A stretch of DNA of 64,000 nt. Source: Anas platyrhynchos (lineage: Eukaryota; Chordata; Aves; Anseriformes; Anatidae). This document shows positions 29,670 through 40,900 of the stretch, piece by piece. How positions within the stretch are numbered: the first letter of the stretch is position 1; every line of letters begins with the position of its first letter. The stretch is from assembly GCF_047663525.1 (NCBI RefSeq), contig NC_092612.1:3071501-3135500 (forward strand), given 5' to 3'. Below the pieces are notes generated by a model. It did not search any database. It worked only from the letters and a program-made list of their open reading frames with translations, and was not told the DNA's origin. The position numbers and the translations under genes are program-made.

Positions 29670-30674
29670 GGCACCGCCACGTCCCCTTGGCTCGGGCAGA
29701 CCCGGGGGAGCAGACCCTGTGTTTGGGGGTCACGCTGTTAGGAAAGCCTCGAGCAGCCCCAGAAGAGCCGTTCACAGCTGTGCTGGCACCGCGTCCGCGC
29801 TCGCTGCCAGGCCGCCTCCGCAGCGCCTGTGCCAGCCTCGCCTTTAAGGGGACCCGAGCTTCCCGTCCCTCCCACGCCGCGGCTCTTCTTCCAGGAGCAG
29901 GACGGGGACAGGGCGTGATGGGGACAGGCCGAGGCCCATCCCGCACGCGTGCCTGGCACGGCAGCGCCTTGCTCAACCGGGGTCACGGAATCACGGCACC
30001 GCGCACCGGGGTGGCGGGGAGCTCAGAGCCCACCTCGTTCCCACCCCCACCATGGGCACCACCACCATGGGCACCAGCCCAGGCTGCCCCCAGCCCCCCC
30101 AAGCCCCATCCGTGCCCCCGACCCCCTCCAGCCCCCAGCCCCCTCCTGTCCCCGGTCCCCTCCAGCCTGGCCCTGGACCCCCCCCCAGGGTCCCCCCATG
30201 TCTCCGGGCAGCCCGCGCCGCTCCCCGCCGCCCCCCCCGGTGAAGGATTTCCCCCCGGTGCCCACCCCTGAGCCCCCCCCGGCCAGCCCCGAGCCCCCTG
30301 CCCCGCTCCTCTCCCCGCTGCCCCCGTCGGCCCCGCAGCCCGGTTCCCGTTCCCGTTCCCGTTCCGGGACGCCCGAGGGGAGCCGCGCCCCCCCCCCCCC
30401 ACCACCGGCGGGTCCCGGGAGGAGGCTGCCGGGCGCTCACCCACCGCCGGCCCGGACCCCGGACCCCAGACCCCGGCTCCCGTCCCCGTCCCCGCACTCC
30501 CGGCCCCGAACGGAGCCGCCACCGGGCGCCGCCCCGCCCCGCCGCTCACGTGACCGCCGGTGTCAGCTGACACACCGGCACCGGGTGTCCCCCCCCCCCC
30601 CGGTCCCCCCGGTCCCCACGGAGCCCCCAGGCGCCCATCCAGGCCCCCCCGGCCCCGTCGGGCAGGCGAACACC
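29670..30674 (-). promoter_or_regulatory. GBA1: GBA paralogue C upstream region, CpG-rich
   Basis: One kilobase between the paralogue C start codon and the FAM189B poly(A) signal. It turns strongly CpG-rich at about 30200-30600. CTCACGTGAC at 30545-30554 is a one-base variant of the CLEAR element GTCACGTGAC bound by TFEB/TFE3. The palindrome GTCAGCTGAC, a CAGCTG E-box, follows at 30562-30571. GBA1 is an established CLEAR-network gene in mammals. The real start site and any 5' untranslated exon are not placed. Confidence 0.55.
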
Positions 30675-30680
30675 TTTATT
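30675..30680 (-). terminator. ENTREP3: FAM189B/ENTREP3 polyadenylation signal
   Basis: AATAAA on the minus strand about 550 bases after the FAM189B stop codon; the only canonical signal seen in that span. Confidence 0.85.
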
Positions 30681-31230
30681 TGGTTCTCTAGCGAGTGGCG
30701 GAGCAGCTGCAAGCGCCGCGGCCCGGTGGCAACGGGACGGGCCCCCACCCCCCCCCCACACCGACCCCCCTAAATCTGTGCAGGGACCCCCGGGGCGGTA
30801 CCGGGGGGCGGGGGGCGCGGGGACACGCAGGCACGGCCGGTGCGGGACGGGGCGGGGGGGGGCCAGGCACAACCGGCGGGGCAGGGACGCGGGTGCAGGG
30901 CCAGGGCGCTACCGGGACGGGGCCGGGGCACGGCCAGCGCAGGGGACCAGGGACAGCAGTGGGGACAAGGCACGGGCACCGCGGGCACAGGCACGGGGTC
31001 GGGGCAGGGGACGGGGGCACAGCCCGCTTGGCCCCACAGCGGCCACCCCAGGGGACCAGCCCCTCGCCCCCGACCCCGGGAAGGGGCCATGAGGAAGCCC
31101 CAGGACAGCGACACCGGGGCCTGGCCCCGCAGGCGGGGGGAGCAGCATCCAGGAGCGGGGCCCTCCCGGCACCCCCCAGCTCCGGGGTCTCTGTGGAGGC
31201 CAAGGCCGTGCCACGGGGCCAGCGCTGCCC

Positions 31231-34200
31231 TCAGAGGACGCTCTCCTTGCAGGTCCCGCTGAGGCTCCGCGGGCGGCCACGCTCCAGCCGGCGGGCGGAC
31301 AGGAGCCGGCGCAGGGACGAGGTGGAGCTCAGGTCCCCGCAGCTCCGCAGGTGGATGCCTTCCTGGCGCTGCTCCGCTCCCGGCCAGGCGCTCCAGGGGA
31401 CCTGCAACCCCATGGGGACAGGCTGCGGCACTGCTTGCCCACCCTATGGGACGACTCCCGCAGCAGGAGGGGATGCCCGTGCTTTGGGGGAAGCCCGTGC
31501 GCTCCAGCAAGGAGGCTGGAGGCAGGCGGATGCGCTGGGCAGGACGGCAGGAGTGGCAGGGGATGGCAGAGGCGTGCGTGACACGCACACGCTGTCATTA
31601 AGGACAGACTTGTTCCCATCGCGGCTCCCCGGGCTGCGCAAGGTCTCCAGAGTCCCGCAAGGGAGGGCTAATCCCAGAAAGCAGGAAAAGGATCATTACG
31701 CTCCCCAGCTGGGAAGTCGAGGCTGGGATTTCACAGCGGCTTCCTCGAGGCTGCAGTGACTCAGGAGCAAAGCCAAAGCCATTGCAACACATGGGGCTTT
31801 CACACTCACGGCTACAGCTGGCCAGGGCCAAGGGGAAGGGACGCATCCTGGCTCAGGACAGGCAGCACCCAGCCGCAGGGGGACAGAGAACCCAGGACCC
31901 CAGGGAGGCCAGCGCCGAGGTGCTGGCAGGTGGGAGAGGGCACGCGTGGGGCTCCCTGGGGAAGGGGAGCTGGGGAAGGGTGGGCAGGGACGCCCCAGCT
32001 GTCAGAGCCTACCTGCTTGTGCCCCTGGGGGCTGTGCCCAGGCACCTCCACTGCAGCTGCGGGGTTGCGCTTGGGTCTCTGCAGGAACCTGGCCACCAAT
32101 CCACGGGTGCCCCGGCAGACCTTCAGGTCCCCCAGGGAGCGGGTCGTTGTCTTCGACAGCTGCTGCGTCACCTTCTTGGACACCGGCAGCTTGTTCTTCC
32201 CCACGGAGCCAGCGCGGAGCAGCGGGGGCGAGTCACAGTGCGAACGGTGGAGCAGGCAGGCCTCCGAGCACAGCCCTGCAGAGACGCAGCTGTGAGGTGC
32301 CAGGCAACGTGGCCATGTCCCTGCAGTCCCCGTCCCCACTGTCCCTGTCCCCACAGATCTGGGGACCCTCTCGCCTCCTGTCGCCTACCAGTGGGCACAG
32401 AAGCACATGCAGATCTCCAGCATCCCATCGCCAAAAAGGGTGGTGCTGACCCCTCAAGGGGCTGCCGAAACCCTCCCCCTAACCCTCCCCACTGTTTCCC
32501 AGTGCCCGCAGAGGACCGTGCCCTGACCTGTATCTGCAGAGGAATTGGACACGTTATCCTCCAGTGCTTTGGTATAAAGTACTTCCCTGAAATCTGCTGG
32601 AAGCACAAAGAACACATTCAAAGTTTGGCATTGTCCTGTGCTGCCGTGCAGCCCCACAGCATCAGCCAGTGCCCCCTCTAGGCCCAGCACCAGCATCCCC
32701 ATCCTCCCGGCCAAGCAGTCCCTGTGCCTGCCTCTCCCCCTTCCCCTGGAGCAGCCACCAACCCCAGCCCAGCTTTAACCCTGCCCGGCCTCAAAGAAAT
32801 GCAGCAAAGCCCACGGAGCATCCCAGCTGCACCAGTCAGAAACCGCTGCGCACACGTCCCCGTCTCAGCAGCCGTTCCCACCTACCGGTGTCACCAACCA
32901 TCAGGACACCGGGGTCGCTGTGCGATCTCACGAGGGGCCGCTGGCTCAGCCCTGGGGCTGGAGATGAGGGGCAGGAGGTCTCGCTGTTGCGCCGCGGGTG
33001 GAAGAGGCGCCCGCTGCCGGGTCCTGCGGAGCGGCTGCCCCTCTGCCCCTGCAGCGAGCTCTTGTCCTTGAGCCGCACCTCGGGGAAGCAGGGCCCGATG
33101 CAGCGGGCCAGCCCCTCCAGGCGGTTGCAGCTGTGGGTCACGGCTCCCCCCACCAAGATCCCGTTGTGGCCGGGCTCTGCCGTGGAGCAGGAGTAGGAGC
33201 GCTCGCCACGTGCCCGGGGCTGCGGCGTCTCCTCGAAGGGCCCCTGCAAGCCCAGCGTGGGGCTGCGCGCGTGGTGGCTGCACTGCACGCAGTCCACGCT
33301 CAGGCAGTAGTCAGCGCGGCTGCGCTGGATGGAGCGGAAGAGGACGTAGTCCACGGAGCGCATGGAGCCCTGGAGCTCCAGCAAGCACGAGTCCTCCGAG
33401 GGGCTGCTGTCCCCGGGGATGTCCACGATCTCGGACATGATCAGGGACCCGCTGTCCATGGACACTGCAAGGAGAAGAGTGGGCGTCAGCAGCGAGCTTG
33501 CTGCAGAGGGCAGGTCCTGCAGCTCTGGGCCCGGCCCGCTCCCCCCTGCCCCGCAGCGGGGGTGCGCAGACAAGGCCGCGCTCACCTTCCCCGCTGAGCA
33601 CGATGGAGGGGACGCGGTCGCAGGTGCAGGCGTGCGAGCCGTCGGTCAGCTGCGAGTCGAACAGCGTGGCCTGCAGGGCAGCACCATCAGGGCATGGGCA
33701 GGGCAGGAGCGGAGCCGCGCTCTGCCCACGGCCCTGCGGCTCCCACCTGGCTGTCCCCGCGCAGCCCCATCACGGTCTCGTAGGAGGGGGGAAAGTCGGT
33801 CGGGTAGAGAGGCACAGGGCTGTCCATGGAGCCGTTGTAGGTGATGCTGAAGAGGCAAGAGCAGAAAAGCCACCTCAGGTGGGACTGTTCGGTGACAAAC
33901 GCCCCCCCTGCTCCTGCACTGAAGCACACAGGCCCGACTACAGCGGCCTTGCTCCCCGCTGGGTACCTCTGCGCGTCGGTCTCGGAGCTGCACGTGTACT
34001 CGGGGGGGTAGTACGGGGGGGGTGGCACCGGAGGCACGAACTCCTCGAAGTCCAGCATGCTCTGCAGAAAGGTGTCGGGGGGCGACGTGCATTCCAGCGT
34101 CACGGAGTTGGAGCGCTGGGGGACCAGCTGCAGGGAGAGGGAACAAGGAAGAGCTGGCGTAAGGGGCAGACACTCCCCGTCCAGAGATCCGGCAGGAGCG

Positions 34201-36015
34201 CATGTCCTGCTCCTCTTGTTCCCCGCAGGGCCCCTCAGCCAGGTCCTGCCCCGGCCCCCTGGTGGCCCAGCCAGCCTGGGGATGCTGCCCAGTCCCGTGT
34301 CCTCGCGGGTCAGGGCCGGGCCTCACCACGTGGACGATGTCCAGGGAGAAGATCTGGATGCAGCACACGACGGCAGAGAGTGTGCAGATGATGGTGGAGA
34401 AGACGGTCAAGCCACAAACGCTGAAGAGGAGATCCTGGGGAGGAGCAGGACAAGCTATGGGCGCCCACAGAGCCTGGAGGGGCGCGCAGCTGCTCTCCAA
34501 GGAGCCCTCACCCACCTTGAGTGCCACGCGGATGCTCCGGCAGTCAGGGTTGGGGAACATGGTCAGCATCTCGCTCTGCTGGCTGCAGGAAGCAGGCGCA
34601 TGCTCCAGGTAGGTCTGGCAGCAGACGCACGAGTCCTTCTCCTGGGGACGAGGAAGGCCATGAGGGACCTCCAGACCCCGTGCTCTCTCCCAAGAGCCAC
34701 CAGAGAGCCCAGCCACCAGCTCCCCACGTCCTCGGAGCCCTGCAGCTAGGGACGATTCGCTGTGCCACGGCCTCTCCGCCTTGTCCAGCCTCACCCTCTC
34801 GCAGGCCTCCAGGGACTTCACCAGCTGCGCGTTCTGGCAGGACAGGATGGACCCGGCCAGGCTCAGCATGACGCCCAGCACCGACAGCAGCGTGAAGAAG
34901 GTGATCTGCAGCGGGGAGGAGAGGGGCTGAGAGCTGGGCAGGGCTGGCAGGGCAGGGAGCCGAAATGCGGGCACGGCCACGAGTGTGAGGGTGGAGGCGG
35001 GGGGCACACACGACCCCCTCCAGCCTGCCCAAAAACATCTGCAGAGGGGAGGGTCCCCACGACACCTACCACCAGGGTGAAGGGCCGCTTCCAGGAGACG
35101 ATGCCAATGAGCCCGGACAGCGCCAGCTGCAGACACACGCCCAGCAGTGAGGATGGGGAGGGGTCCCTGCTGGGCAGCGTGGCCCAGAGCAGCCCCCCCC
35201 CTGCCTGGGAAGAGCCCCCCAAGCCTTGCTGGCCCAGAGCTGGCCCGGGAGCAGCAGGGCCATACGGACTGCTCCTGTGCCGCAAGCCTGGAGAAATTGC
35301 TGATTCAGGGCAGCAGAGAGCCCGGGGACTGCAGGCAGCTCTGTGCCGGGCAGCAAGGCCAGGCCTGGCCCGGTGCCGCAGGGTCACACCGGGGTCCTGC
35401 CCTCACCCAGTGCCCATGGCAGGCAGAGCATCCCGTGGCACAGCTCGGGACCAAGGCCAGGCTGCCCCGTACCCCTCCACGCTGCCACTGCCGCACCCCA
35501 CACACCCTTCCCCTGCCCCTTCAGACAGGCCCGTGAGCACATCACCTCGATATGTGCCCCCCACCACCAAGACACAGCCCTGGGGTCCCCATCCCTCACA
35601 GTCACCCCAGGGGAACCCCCGGGATTCTCCCGCGGTGCCTTGCGGCAGCCCCCGGCACAAGGTGGGGGAGCATCAGGGCCACACTCCCCACGGGGACCGG
35701 CAGCAAATTCAGCACGGAGCCTTGGGAGCAGCGGGGACCCAGAGTTGCAGATCCACAGTGGGCCCCTCAGCACGCGAGCCCCTGCCCCGCACTCACCGAG
35801 AAGCCAGCCCAGGAGGGGCAGGAGTGACGGATCTTGGCGGAGGGCGTGATGGTGGCTGCCACCAGGCTGAAGGTGACGATGAGGACGCCCAGGATGACCT
35901 GGATGAAGCCCAGCACCAGCAGGATCTGCAGCCAGGTCCTCTGGACGCGGAGGTGGGTGAGGCTGCGAGACGTGCGGCCGGTCAGCGAGTGGCTGGAGTC
36001 GCTGGGGGAGGGCAT
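31231..36015 (-). CDS. ENTREP3: ENTREP3 (FAM189B), four-pass endosomal transmembrane protein
   Basis: Membrane protein of the ENTREP (FAM189) family, thought to recruit NEDD4-type ubiquitin ligases through PPxY motifs. Exons: 35797-36015, 35070-35126, 34795-34905, 34516-34641, 34327-34434, 33967-34127, 33747-33846, 33586-33670, 32886-33464, 32528-32596, 32013-32275, 31231-31362; 669 residues, within one residue of what I recall for human. Begins MPSPSDSS. Hydrophobic segments lie at about residues 30-55 (LVLGFIQVILGVLIVTFSLV), in exons 2-3 (LALSGLIGIV and LLSVLGVMLSLAGSIL) and in exon 5 (LLFSVCGLTVFSTIICTLSA). The cytoplasmic tail carries PPPPYYPPEY and PPSYETV, WW-domain ligands, then SHSDPG and LRSCGDLSS, which are conserved in the family. 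The ATG was chosen because it matches the family start. It lies directly upstream of the glucocerebrosidase array, as in human. Confidence 0.96.
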
Positions 36016-37031
36016 GGCGGCCCCGGGCAGCGAGCGGGAGCCACCGGCCCCACAGCCCCCTGGAGCCCCGGGGCCGCCGGTGGGACCACGCCAGGACGGG
36101 GACGAGCGGCCCAGGGGAAGCAGGAGCGGGCGCTCGCCACGACCAGGCCGGGCTCCACCTTTTGTCTCCCGGAGGATGCTGAGGGTGGTTCTTCCCCGCG
36201 CTGGGTGCTCGGGGCAGCGCCCACGGCCACGCAGAACCCGGGGCTCCCAGGAGGTCCGCGGGATGTCCCGGGAGGACAGCCAGCCTCAGCGGTCCCTGCG
36301 CATCCCAACGCCGCCCTGGCTCGGGCCAGCGAGCCCGCCTGGAGCCGCGGGCCTGGGGCTTCTCCCCTCTCGCCGTCCCTCGAGCCCCGGGTTCAGGCCG
36401 CCAGGCGCTGGGGCTGCTCCGCAAGGAACAAGAGACGGTGCCGGGAGCGCGGCCCCCGGGCCGTGCAGGGGGTCCCCGAGGCAGCGGCAGGAGGCAGGGG
36501 CGAGCTCGTGGCTGCGCTCCCCCCCCGAGCCCCCGAGCATCCTCCGGAGGCAGCGGGCGCAGGGTCCGGGCGCACGGAGCCCCGCGCGGAACCGGCCCGG
36601 TCCGGGGCCCTCCCCAAAAAAAAGAGCCCCGCTTCCTCCGCTGCCGTTACCGGCGGCCGCGCCGTCCCGGGCCCCCCAGCCCCGGCTGCGGGCGGAGGGA
36701 CCGCCCGGCCGGCGGGATGCCGCGGGGAGCGCGCCCGAGCATCGCCCCCGCCGCGGCCTCCGGGGGCCGCTTCCCGGAGGGCGGCGGGGCGCGGAGCGGG
36801 GTCGGGGGGGAGGCGGCGGAGCGGGCGCGCCCCAGGCGGAGCCGGGCGGATCCGGGCTCGCTCCCGCCGCCGCCCGCAGCCCCGCCGGGAGCCCGGGATG
36901 CGGCGGCCCCCCCCCGGCCCGCCCCTGCGCGGCACGCCGGGAGCTGTAGTCCGGGAGGCTCCGGTGCGTCCCCGTTTCCCACCCCCCCTCCCCGTGGCGA
37001 CGCAGCGGAGGCGAGGAGGAGTCGGAGTCGG
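36016..37031 (-). promoter_or_regulatory. ENTREP3: FAM189B promoter/CpG island with ZNF143-type site
   Basis: Very GC-rich interval between the FAM189B start codon and the SCAMP3 poly(A) signal. At 36932-36950 the minus strand reads ACTACAGCTCCCGGCGTGC, a good match to the ZNF143/SBS consensus (ACTACAATTCCC type). The long open frames here in several phases come from base composition, not from a gene. Confidence 0.6.
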
Positions 37032-37037
37032 TTTATT
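37032..37037 (-). terminator. SCAMP3: SCAMP3 polyadenylation signal
   Basis: AATAAA on the minus strand 1.36 kb after the SCAMP3 stop. No nearer canonical signal was seen, so SCAMP3 has a long 3' untranslated region (about 37015-38392) ending at the edge of the FAM189B CpG island. Confidence 0.75.
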
Positions 37038-38392
37038 TCTTAAATTAAACCTGAAGGCGGCGTGGCGTTCGGCACAGCAGCACGGGACAGGCCGGAAGGG
37101 GAGCAGCGCGGCCCCGGGGCAGCAGGAGGGGAAGCGGCCGCCGGGTCCCAGCCGTGGGGGGCGCAGAGCGGAGCCCCCCCCCCCCAGCAGCAGGGAGCCG
37201 GCCCCAGGGGAAGGCACGACCCCGTCCCACCACCCCAGGAGCAGCAGGAGGGGAACCAGCCGCATCCACTGGTGGATGAAAGCAGAACTCATGGTCCCCA
37301 GTCCCCTGGTCCTCTTGGGGGCACTGGTGGATGGGGCTGGGGCCAACAGGGGCAAGGGGACACGGGGCACAGCGTGGGCAGCGCTGCACACAGGGACGGG
37401 CTCAGCCCCCCAGGAGGGAGGAGGGTGAAGCCACACAAAGAAAGGACACAGCGGACTGGGGAGTGCTAGGGACAGGGAGGGGGGCACCGTCCCCACAGCG
37501 GGCAGAGATGAAGAAGGGAGAAGCTGTTCACATCCCCGAGGGCTGGGAGCAAGGAGGGGCAGAGGGAGCTCAAGCTGGAGAGGTACAAGGAGCCCTCCTC
37601 AAAACCCAGCCCGGATTTAGGGTCCACCAAGCACCAGTCCCAGAGAGGGACTGCACGCAGGCTAAAGGCAAAGAGCCGCCAGCAGAAGCTGATGCGCCAC
37701 CGCTGCCTGCAAAGCAGTGCTCTCCTCACAGCCCCGTGCTTGGAGTAGGCTCAGCCCAGCACCATGAAGGACAAAGGAAGGGAACTGGATGGAGTCTGCC
37801 TCCCAGCTCAGCACCCTAGGGACAGAGCCAGCCCAATCCCACATGAGCACTCCCCTGGGGAAGACAGGAATGATTTCTGGGCAGGGACTGAGGTCCTGCT
37901 TCCAAGAAGAGGCAGGCAAAAGCCTCCAGGGCTGAGCCAGCCCACACACACCCTGGGACTGGACACAGGTGGGAACCCTCCATGCCCTGGAGCACATAAG
38001 TGGCATCACCAGGTGGGGAAAGGGGAGATCCTGGCCAATAGAGAGGAAAGGCAGCAGCCATTTCAGTCCCTGTCACGCACCCGGAGGGGACTCCTGCCCC
38101 CCAGCAACTGGTGCTGGAAGGAAGGACAATGACTGGGCCACTGCACCTCCCCCCCCGGCTCCTTCCCCCAGTCCGCTGAGGGAAGGGGACCAGCACGAAC
38201 CAGACCAGCCTCCATCCACGAGGAAAGGGGTTAGAGCAGCAAACGATTCAGGCACCAGCACTTCCAAGCTGGGATGAGGCAGCCTCTGACAGCTGATGCA
38301 GACACACGGGGATCCAATGAAAGTGCAACTTGGATTTCCTCTTCTTTACCAAACAGCCCACGTGTGAGGGACAAGCCAGGGCCCCCACCCTG

Positions 38393-40608
38393 CTAGGGTG
38401 CCCGGAAGGCGTTGGTGGCTGCACCCGCAGCAGCGTTGGCCGCCGCTGTGCGCACTGCCTGGTTGGAAAAGACCCCTGCGGCAAACTCCTCCTGCGCCTT
38501 CTGGAAGCTGGCACCCGTCCGGCGGTACAGAGAGTGAATCTGGAAGAGAGCAGCAGGCTCAGGAGTCACTGCCCCAGCCCCATTCCAACACCAAGTGCAC
38601 AGAGCTGTGCTCCACGCCAGCCCAAACCCACGCGTCCCGATGTTTTGCCCCCAGTGTTCACTCCTCGCTCACCTTCTTCAGCATAATGATGCCCAACACA
38701 GCCACCGCTGTGAAGAACAGGGACACCAGGATCATCATCACAGCCACAGCCGTGTTCTTCCTCAGCGCTATCAGACTCAATATCCAGCCACTGTAAAACA
38801 AGCAGTGGCTGTCCACGGGTTCCCTCTGCCCCACCCGCCTCCCCCTGCTCCAGGGTGAGCGCAGCACGTACCTGAAGCCCCAGTTGGGTATGCCGATGGC
38901 CTGCAGCACGTACATCACATTCTGGGCAAAGAAGACGAAGAAGAAGACAAAGAAGTTGAACGAACTGTCACTCCTGGGAGAAAGAGACAGACGAGGTTAG
39001 GCCAGAGAAAGGCACCAGACATGCAGCCACCTCCCTTAACCGGTGGTTAAGGGACTTGTAATGGGGAGAGGGGGGAAGCAAGAGGAAGAGGCACAAGGCA
39101 GTACAGGGATGTCCAACAACAGCCACAGGAAAACACTCCAGTGACCTCCTTTGCCCCATCCAGAGCAAAACGTGTTCCTCACAGAGGGGTTCAGCCCAGG
39201 ATCACATCCCAGAGACCCATAGGAAACACAGGTACGGTGCTGGGACACCCTCAGTGCGCAGTCCTGGTTTAGCACAGAGCCTGGTTTCCTCTGTTACAAG
39301 CACCAGCCTGGCAGATGTCCCACCCCACTGCTTTGCTGGCCCGCGAGCTCCAGCAGATACACACCTGAAGGCTTTGTACATGGGCCTATACCAGCAGACG
39401 AAGGAGCAGGGCGTGTAGAGAAGAGCCCAGAGAATGGAGAGGCCGAACCCAGACCCTGACGAGGGATCCACGCAGAACCAGGCGAGCGAGGACAAGAAGT
39501 TCAGGAAGAGAGCAATGGTGCTGGCTGAGGGAGAGGACATCGGTCAGGCGCCCCAAGCAAGGCTCGCCACTCCCCATGCCAAGAAATCACCCCCCTGGGC
39601 CTAGGCACCGAGTTGCAATCGCAACTCCTCCAGAGCAGCAGCATTCCCTCACGTGCAGGAGGCTCGATCCTCCACCTGCTCCCCAGACCTCACGTTCCAC
39701 GCGGGGACTCACCCATCCAGAGGTAATACATGGTCGAAACTGTCTTCTGGAAGTCAGCGGGGATCTCCACGGGGATGTCCTGGTAGAAGCAAGGCTTCAC
39801 GGGGCAGAAGGACGGTAGCGGGGGCCAATTGTTCAGTCTCGCTGCAGAGCAAAAGGAGGTGAGAGGCGGAGAAGGGCAGCACCGTGCAGAAGGGGCCCGA
39901 GGGGCTCGGGGCCGCCGCCGCGGGGGCACTCACTGGCACCGCTGCCGAGGGCGGCGTTCTGCAGCTCCCGCTCCCGCCGGTCCAGCTCCTCCGCCTTGCG
40001 GTTCAGCTCCTCCTGACGCTTCAGCAGCTCGGCCGTGGCGGCTGCCGCCGAGGCCTGCGGAGGACACGCGGCGCTCAGCTGCCCGCTCCTCCCCCGGCCC
40101 CCCCGGGCTGCCCCCGCCCAGCCCCGGTACCTGCGTCCCGTAGGAGCCGTAGTTCCGGGGCTCCGTGGGGCTCGGTCTCCTCGGGGGCTGCGCGGTTCCC
40201 TGCGGCGGCGGCACGCCTACGGCGGGCGGGGCCCCGGCCGGGGCATGGTACGGCGGCGGCGGCGGCTGCGGGACCGAGAGGGAGGCGCTGAGCCGCCGGG
40301 AGCGCCCGGCCGCGACGCGCCGAGCCCCGGGCAGGGCCCCCGGGAGGCGGCCCCGGGACACCGCGGGGCCCGGGCCCACCCCCGGCTCACCGCGCCGTTC
40401 TCGAAGGGGTTGTAGGCGTCCAGCGCCGCGCTCTCGGGGCCGGGCCGGTGCTGCACCACGGCGGGGTCCTGCAAGAGACGCGGCGGGGGCTGGCACCGGG
40501 AGCGGGGCCGGTACCGGGGCCCGAAGCGAGGCCCGGGGGCGGAACGGGGCCGTCCCGCACCTGGAAGGGGTTGTCCGGGAGCACCGCGGGGCCGCCGCGC
40601 TGCGCCAT
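38393..40608 (-). CDS. SCAMP3: Secretory carrier-associated membrane protein 3
   Basis: Tetraspan trafficking protein of the trans-Golgi and endosomes. Exons: 40561-40608, 40391-40468, 40131-40265, 39934-40054, 39713-39841, 39365-39524, 38872-38973, 38673-38790, 38393-38539; 345 residues against 347 in human. N-terminal NPF motifs (DNPFQ, YNPFENG) bind EH-domain proteins. A proline-rich stretch follows, then a heptad-like coiled coil ([19 protein letters not shown]). The signature [15 protein letters not shown] precedes four membrane segments with [11 protein letters not shown] in the conserved loop between the second and third. The tail ends [27 protein letters not shown] near the N-terminus is a PPxY motif, known in SCAMP3 for NEDD4 binding. 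Start chosen at the ATG followed by AQRGGPAV. No oddities in frame or splice sites. Confidence 0.97.
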
Positions 40609-40900
40609 GGCCGCTCCGGGACCGGCACCGGCAGCACCGGGACCGCCCCGCGACGGCACCGGCGGCTCCGGACGGGCCTCGCCGCAGGGGGCTCTGCGCC
40701 TGCGCGGGGCGGGGCGAGGCGGAAGCGAGCACGTGACGCGGCCACGTGGCCCTGGGGTCACGTGGCGCCGAGCCCTTTTCTTCCCCCCCCCCCCCTCCTA
40801 TTTCGGCCGCTCTGCCCCGTCCGCAGCGCAGGGGCTGCTGGGAGCGCGTCCCCATGGCAACGCCGTCCCCATGGCAACGCCGGGATGGGGCCCGGCCTCC
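40609..40900 (-). promoter_or_regulatory. SCAMP3: SCAMP3 promoter: three CACGTG boxes and paired RFX X-boxes
   Basis: Within 300 bases upstream of the SCAMP3 start codon there are three CACGTG E-boxes, at 40730-40735, 40743-40748 and 40759-40764. The third lies in GTCACGTGGC (CLEAR/USF-like). Two copies of GTCCCCATGGCAAC follow at 40848-40861 and 40865-40878. Each copy fits the RFX X-box consensus GTHNYYATRRNAAC. Start sites are not placed. Confidence 0.6.

Noticed and set aside
34762-37428. 888-residue open frame on the plus strand
   Set aside because: Lies opposite FAM189B exons and its CpG island. Composition-driven, with no recognisable domain; the true genes are on the minus strand.
38593-38858. 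Open frames opposite SCAMP3 exon 8
   Set aside because: Antisense shadows; the minus-strand frame carries the conserved SCAMP membrane segment.
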